Source: OMOG01 sp041485845 (GTDB lineage Bacteria > Acidobacteriota > Terriglobia > Bryobacterales > Bryobacteraceae). Taken from it: DNA of 8,417 bases. Numbering within the stretch: position 1 is the stretch's first letter; each line of letters opens with the position of its first letter. A program made the position numbers and the translations under genes. This document shows positions 4,578 through 8,417 of the stretch, piece by piece. The stretch covers positions 1-8,417 of the forward strand of contig JBGPKH010000385.1 in the NCBI GenBank assembly GCA_041485845.1. Direction: 5' to 3'. The notes under the pieces were generated by a model, which was not told the DNA's origin, did no database searches, and worked only from the letters and a program-made list of their open reading frames with translations.

Positions 4578-6659
4578 GTGTCGATGCCCGCCGCGCCCGC
4601 GCGTGCGTTCCCCTTTCCACTCCTCATTTTTCTGAGCGCCTTTTTGCTGTTCCAGGTGCAGCCCATGATGGGCCGCTTCGTGCTGCCCTGGTTCGGAGGC
4701 GGCCCCGCGGTGTGGAGCAATTGCCTGCTGTTCTTCCAGGCGCTGCTGCTGGGCGGATATGCGTACGCCCACTGGCTGGGATCGCTGCGCAGCTCGCGCT
4801 TGCAGGGGGCCGTACACATGGCGTTCCTCGCGGCGTCGCTGCTGTTTCTCCCCATCGGCCCGCGCGCCGAATTCTGGAAACCGGCGTCGAGCGCCGACCC
4901 TTCCGGACGCATCCTGCTGTTGCTGGCGGCGACCACCGGCGGGCCGTACCTCGTGCTGTCGGCCACCGGTCCGCTGCTACAGCGTTGGTTCACGCTGAGC
5001 GATCCCGGCAAGCCGCCCTGGCGGTTATATGCGCTCTCCAACCTGGGATCGTTTCTGGCGCTGCTGAGCTACCCTTTCGCGATCGAGCCCTACGTGCGCC
5101 TGCGCGTGCAGGTGTGGATCTGGTCGATGGTGTATATGGCATTCGCGTCTCTCTGTGGATGGACCGCGTGGCGGTTTCGCCGCGTGCCACGGGCGGACGT
5201 TCCGCAAGCGCAGGAGGAAGCAGATCTCGCCGCGCGCCCGGCGATCGGCACGGTGCTGTTCTGGCTGGGGCTCTCGGCGGCCGCCTCCACGCTGCTGGTG
5301 GCCACCACCAATCAGCTTTCACAGGAAGTCGCCGTAATTCCGTTCCTTTGGGTGGCCCCGCTCTCCGTCTATCTGCTCACCTTCATTCTTACCTTTGAAC
5401 GCGAGCGCTCCTATCGCCCCGCGATGTTCGGCGTTTGTGGCGGTGTTTTCGCGGGCATCGGGTGCGCGGTCCAGAGCGCGGGCGGCGCGCAACCTCTCCG
5501 CGTGCAGCTCGTGGTCTTCCTGCTGACTCTCTTCTTCACCTGCATGCTGTGCCATGGGGAATTGGCGCGCTCGCGCCCCCCGGCTCGATATCTGACCGCG
5601 TTCTACCTCGCCATCGCGGGCGGCGGAGCGGTGGGCGGCGTCTTCGCCGCGCTGATCGCTCCGCGTGCGTTCTCCGAGCTGAGCGAGTATCCGATTGGCC
5701 TGGCCGCGGCGTGCCTGCTGGGATTCCTCGGATGGGTCCGCCGCGGCGAGCTGGCCCGGTGGACCAGCGGCAATTTCGCCGTGCGAGTGCCGCTCATGGC
5801 CCTGCTGATGGGAGGCCTCACCGCGATTGTCGCCGTGACAACGGGCGCTTCTTCGTGGGGCGTGACCACTCAGCGCAATTTTTATGGGATTCTTCGCGTG
5901 GTCCGGAATCTCGACCGCAACGGCCCGCGGATGGACTTGAAACACGGCCGCATCCTGCACGGTTTCCAATATTTCAGGGGCCCCCAACGGGCGTGGCCCA
6001 CGTCGTATTACGGACCGCACGGCGGCGCCGGCATCGCCATGAACTTGCTCGACCGGCCCAACCGCCGCGTGGCCGTCATCGGGCTGGGCACCGGCACGAT
6101 GGCCGCGTGGGGCCGTCCCGGCGATACCTTCCGCTTCTACGAGATCAATCCGAATGTGGAAGCCATTGCCCGCACCTGGTTTTCCTACCTGGAAGATTCC
6201 AAGGCGCGGACGGAAGTGGTGCTCGGCGACGGACGGGTGCAACTCGAACGCGAGCTGGCGAGCGGGTCCGCGCAGCGCTTCGACGCCATCGTGGTGGATG
6301 CCTTTTCGGGAGATGCCATTCCGATGCACCTGCTGACCGCCGAATGCGGCGACATCTACCGGCGTTACCTCGAACCGGGAGGGCTGCTGCTGCTGCACAT
6401 CTCGAACCAGTCGCTGAACCTGGAGCCGGTGGCGCGAGGGCTGGCGCAGCATCTCGGCTGGGAGGCGGTTCAGGACATTTCGTCAGGCAACGACCTGACG
6501 GGCGAGAGCCGCGCGCAGTGGGTGCTCATCACCGCGAACGGCGAGCTTCTGAAACGTCCGGAAATTTCGCACGAGACCTCGGCGTGGGGTCTGGCGAGCG
6601 CCCGGCCGATTCTCTGGACGGACGACTTTGCCAGCCTGTGGCACGTGCTCGAATGGTAG
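4578..6659 (+). CDS. Polytopic membrane protein fused to a spermidine-synthase-like domain
   Basis: 693 residues. Residues about 11-425 hold roughly a dozen hydrophobic segments, starting FPFPLLIFLSAFLLFQVQPM; this QVQPM-x-GR opening is typical of the fused MFS/spermidine-synthase-like family. Residues about 495-693 form a Rossmann methyltransferase-like domain: VAVIGLGTGT (498-507, nucleotide-binding glycines), YEINP (521-525, the acidic residue expected to hold the ribose), LGDGR (549-553), VVDAFSGDAIP (572-582, the catalytic-site Asp region), and the family-typical ending ILWTDDFASLWHVLEW. The substrate is unknown; the name does not prove that polyamines are made, and no polyamine pathway gene is nearby. 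The start is GTG 4578 or ATG 4584, two codons later. I chose 4578 because of the -10-like hexamer; neither has a ribosome site. The last 177 bases overlap the opposite-strand SDR frame. The gene is intact. Confidence 0.88.
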   Translation: MSMPAAPARAFPFPLLIFLSAFLLFQVQPMMGRFVLPWFGGGPAVWSNCLLFFQALLLGGYAYAHWLGSLRSSRLQGAVHMAFLAASLLFLPIGPRAEFWKPASSADPSGRILLLLAATTGGPYLVLSATGPLLQRWFTLSDPGKPPWRLYALSNLGSFLALLSYPFAIEPYVRLRVQVWIWSMVYMAFASLCGWTAWRFRRVPRADVPQAQEEADLAARPAIGTVLFWLGLSAAASTLLVATTNQLSQEVAVIPFLWVAPLSVYLLTFILTFERERSYRPAMFGVCGGVFAGIGCAVQSAGGAQPLRVQLVVFLLTLFFTCMLCHGELARSRPPARYLTAFYLAIAGGGAVGGVFAALIAPRAFSELSEYPIGLAAACLLGFLGWVRRGELARWTSGNFAVRVPLMALLMGGLTAIVAVTTGASSWGVTTQRNFYGILRVVRNLDRNGPRMDLKHGRILHGFQYFRGPQRAWPTSYYGPHGGAGIAMNLLDRPNRRVAVIGLGTGTMAAWGRPGDTFRFYEINPNVEAIARTWFSYLEDSKARTEVVLGDGRVQLERELASGSAQRFDAIVVDAFSGDAIPMHLLTAECGDIYRRYLEPGGLLLLHISNQSLNLEPVARGLAQHLGWEAVQDISSGNDLTGESRAQWVLITANGELLKRPEISHETSAWGLASARPILWTDDFASLWHVLEW

Positions 6660-7436
6660 CGGCAATAACGTATCGAGCGTCAACGGCCGCGGCTGCCGCC
6701 CGTCGATGTCGCTCACCCCAAACTCAAGTGCCACCGCGGCTGCGACGAGCGTTTGACCGCTCCGCTCCAGCAGCGACGGACTCTGCGCCAACGCCGCGAT
6801 GACCCGGCCGATGAACTCGGGACTCTCGCTGTTCGACAAGTCCAGCCAGCCGCCCTCGCCTGCGAGCATCACCGCCTCGGTCCGCACGAGTCCAGGATAC
6901 AGCGAGACCACCGTGACACCGTGCGGCCGGAGCGCGTGCGCCATATCGGCGGTCAGCTTGTCGGTCGCGGCCTTGGAGACCCCGTAGATCACGTTGCCGA
7001 TGTGCTTCCGGGCAGCCCAGAAGCTGATGTTCACGATCAGTCCGTGACGCTTTGGAACCATAAGCTTCGCGGCGTGCGAGCCGGCGACGAAGGCCGCGCG
7101 CACACCGGCATCCATCATGCTGCTCCATCGGTGAGCGGGTTGTTCCCAGAACGGCAGCGGCCAGGTGAAGACGCCATTCTCCACCGTGCGCCCGTAGCCG
7201 CTCCATGCGCAGTTGACGAGCAGGTCAAGAGGGCCGGCTTCGTTCGAGATCCGCGCGAACGCGGCAGCGGTTTCCTCGTCGCGCACGTGGTCGCAGCGGA
7301 TCCGCACGACGGCGTCGGGAAGGTCGGCTGTCTCGATGCTGCGGCCGGTGGCGAAGACCCGGTAGCCGGCCGCCGCCAGACCGATCGCGGTGCCGCGGCC
7401 GACCCCGCGGCTGGCTCCTGTCACTAGTGCGATCAT
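6483..7436 (-). CDS. SDR-family oxidoreductase, DHRS1-like
   Basis: 317 residues from ATG 7436. The Rossmann cofactor motif TGASRGVG (6-13) follows the start directly, so no later start is possible. LVNCAWSG (73-80) takes the NNAG position. Catalytic residues are S138 (NIS), Y151 and K155 (YGVSK), with Y exactly 13 after S, and the PG motif is at 181-182 (SLYPGLVRTE). The WPLPFWEQP region, VRAAF and KLMVPKRHGLIVNIS recall the DHRS1 branch. In this branch the tetrad Asn of classical SDRs seems replaced near DAGVRAAF (109-116); this is an alignment by eye. The protein probably uses NAD(P)H on a carbonyl or alcohol, substrate unknown. Residues up to about 258 (VSDIDGRQPRPLTL) look genuine. The last 59 residues or so are arginine-rich and read antisense through the coding end of 4578-6659, as if an earlier stop was lost. 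Confidence 0.88.
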   Translation of the reverse strand: MIALVTGASRGVGRGTAIGLAAAGYRVFATGRSIETADLPDAVVRIRCDHVRDEETAAAFARISNEAGPLDLLVNCAWSGYGRTVENGVFTWPLPFWEQPAHRWSSMMDAGVRAAFVAGSHAAKLMVPKRHGLIVNISFWAARKHIGNVIYGVSKAATDKLTADMAHALRPHGVTVVSLYPGLVRTEAVMLAGEGGWLDLSNSESPEFIGRVIAALAQSPSLLERSGQTLVAAAVALEFGVSDIDGRQPRPLTLDTLLPLPFEHVPQAGKVVRPENRPGARQTPRRGLVRNFRTFQKLAVRGDEHPLRAALARQVVA

Positions 7437-7448
7437 ACTCTCATGATC
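7431..7448. promoter_or_regulatory. Perfect inverted repeat carrying both start codons of a divergent gene pair
   Basis: GATCAT-ACTCTC-ATGATC. The left arm holds the SDR start (CAT on plus) and the right arm holds the ATG of the secreted protein gene. Each arm, read toward the other gene, is GATCAT, which matches the -10 consensus at 4 of 6 positions and ends exactly 6 bases before that gene's start codon. Only 6 bases separate the two start codons, so any promoter or ribosome site for one gene lies inside the other. This fits two face-to-face leaderless promoters or an operator. Part of the symmetry arises because both proteins begin Met-Ile with the same codons. Confidence 0.45.
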
Positions 7449-8417
7449 TCCCGAAAGATCCTCCCCTCGCTGGTATTGACCGTCATGCTGGCGGGTCAAC
7501 AGCGCGGGGGTCCGTTTCCGGGCGGAACGAATCCCGATGGCTCGCTGCGGCCCACGGCCCCGGTTACCCGCCTCTTCACGCAGGACGCCTGCACCGAGTA
7601 TGCCATCCTCGCGCCGGGCAGCGAGCAGTTCCGCATCCGCTTCTGGCCCGAAGAGACACGCCCCGGCGCGACGGAGCTGGTCAACGCCACCCGCGGCGGC
7701 AGTGAGGGGACGGACATCGAGGTGTACGATCCGCGCACCGGCAAGCCGTTGAAGTTCACCTACCAGCAGATGGGCAACGATCCCGAAAGCCACGCGATCC
7801 ATGCCGCGCTGCCGATCCCGGTGCCCGAAGGCGGCATCGGCCGCGTCCTGATCTACAAGACGTACAAGGATCCGCGGACCTACATGATGCACGGCGACGA
7901 TATCGTGTGGGTGCGCAGCCTGAGCGGCTACCGGCTGGGCGTGGTGCTTCCCAAGGGCTTCTCGCTGCTATCGTCGAACGTGGCCGCGCAGCTCACCACG
8001 CTGGCGGACGGACGGCTGAAGCTGGCGTTCGCCAACCCCAGCGGACAAAGCAATCCGGTGACGATTCACGCGCGCAAGACGGCCGCGAGCTTTCGCTCGA
8101 TGCCGTACACCGACATGTTCTTCGACGACATCAAGACGCTCTACGATCTGGACGCGCCCGAGACGCACGGCATGCGAGTGGAGCAGACCTACAGCGACTT
8201 TCGCAAAGGCGATAAGGCGCGGCTCGATTCTCTGTCGTACCTCCCCTTGCAGGATCTGAAGGTGATCGACCTCGATACCGCGAAGGCCTTCACTCCGGCG
8301 AAGGAGGGCACCTCCACGGTGGTCAAGCTGGAGGTCCCGATCGTCGACGAGAAGCAGAGCGCGCACATCCGGATCGCCGGCACGCTGAAGGATGCCGGCT
8401 ACATGGTGCGGAATGGC
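7443..8417 (+). CDS. Secreted protein of unknown function, N-terminal part (cut by window edge)
   Basis: 325 residues, open to the right edge. Residues 1-17 are a signal peptide (MISRKILPSLVLTVMLAG) with likely cleavage before QQ. A glycine/proline stretch follows (GGPFPGGTNP). The mature part begins VTRLFTQDACTEYAILAPGS and contains DIEVYDPRTGKPLKF, then LIYKTYKDPRTYMMHGDDIV, a beta-strand-rich middle (GYRLGVVLPKGFSLLSSNVA), and a section with DLKVIDLDTAKAF and SAHIRIAGTLKDAGY. The order of strands and the polar content suggest a periplasmic or surface beta-sandwich protein. I recall similar uncharacterised proteins in Acidobacteria but cannot name a family. There is no ribosome site; the start is fixed by the signal peptide and the adjoining -10-like hexamer. 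Confidence 0.8.
   Translation, partial: MISRKILPSLVLTVMLAGQQRGGPFPGGTNPDGSLRPTAPVTRLFTQDACTEYAILAPGSEQFRIRFWPEETRPGATELVNATRGGSEGTDIEVYDPRTGKPLKFTYQQMGNDPESHAIHAALPIPVPEGGIGRVLIYKTYKDPRTYMMHGDDIVWVRSLSGYRLGVVLPKGFSLLSSNVAAQLTTLADGRLKLAFANPSGQSNPVTIHARKTAASFRSMPYTDMFFDDIKTLYDLDAPETHGMRVEQTYSDFRKGDKARLDSLSYLPLQDLKVIDLDTAKAFTPAKEGTSTVVKLEVPIVDEKQSAHIRIAGTLKDAGYMVRNG

Noticed and set aside
5319..6452. Minus-strand open frame of 377 residues inside the spermidine-synthase-like gene
   Set aside because: It is the antisense of clear membrane segments and Rossmann motifs, and has a high His/Arg/Gln content with no domain.
5435..6802. Plus-strand 455-residue frame overlapping the same gene
   Set aside because: It is an Arg/Ala/Pro-rich out-of-frame reading; the true frame keeps the family motifs to its stop at 6659.
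6753..7427. Plus-strand 224-residue frame opposite the SDR
   Set aside because: The SDR frame has the TGxxxGxG, Ser-Tyr-Lys and PG motifs. The opposite frame has none.
7437..7892. N-terminal extension of the SDR to 7892
   Set aside because: The extension runs antisense through the 7443-8417 gene, and the SDR cofactor motif begins directly after Met at 7436, so the extension is not part of the enzyme.
1..8417. Search for CRISPR repeats, tRNA, rRNA, insertion-sequence ends, toxin-antitoxin or defence genes
   Set aside because: No regularly spaced repeats, cloverleaf, transposase motifs or nuclease motifs were seen by eye on either strand.

Overview
The window reads as a GC-rich bacterial chromosome fragment with genes on both strands. 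It resembles a soil Acidobacterium of the Solibacteres/Bryobacterales kind. That assignment is an inference from content: an NHL-repeat secreted protein, several secreted proteins of unknown function, a membrane-fused spermidine-synthase-like protein, an acidobacterial-looking small protein ending in HGC, and a large-family secreted esterase (here broken). No marker gene fixes the taxonomy.

Layout. 1-361 (minus): N-terminal part of a secreted NHL-repeat protein that runs off the left edge. 362-523: a short gap that may hold the head of a lost ankyrin-repeat gene. 524-1708 (minus): secreted protein with a degenerate M23/LytM-like core. 1709-2096: no confident gene, but a hydrophobic open stretch on the minus strand. 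2097-2306 (plus): small cysteine-containing protein. 2316-3457 (minus): pseudogene of a secreted putative esterase, with frame changes, apparent internal deletions and no usable start codon. 3504-4379 (minus): protein with an OmpA-like domain, no signal peptide and an unrecognised C-terminal half, with lower GC than its neighbours. 4578-6659 (plus): polytopic membrane protein fused to a spermidine-synthase-like domain. 6483-7436 (minus): DHRS1-like short-chain dehydrogenase whose frame runs 177 bases into the 3' end of the preceding gene on the opposite strand. 7443-8417 (plus): N-terminal part of a secreted protein of unknown function that runs off the right edge.

The genes do not form one operon. 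The only pair on the same strand with plausible co-transcription is 524-1708 followed by the NHL gene. The rest are divergent or convergent single genes. No tRNA, rRNA, CRISPR array, insertion sequence or phage gene was seen. The most notable items are a perfect inverted repeat carrying both start codons of the divergent pair at 7431-7448, the OmpA-like protein with an unknown C-terminal region, the decayed esterase, and -10-like hexamers placed so close to start codons that leaderless transcripts are likely. I did not find a clear new multi-gene system.
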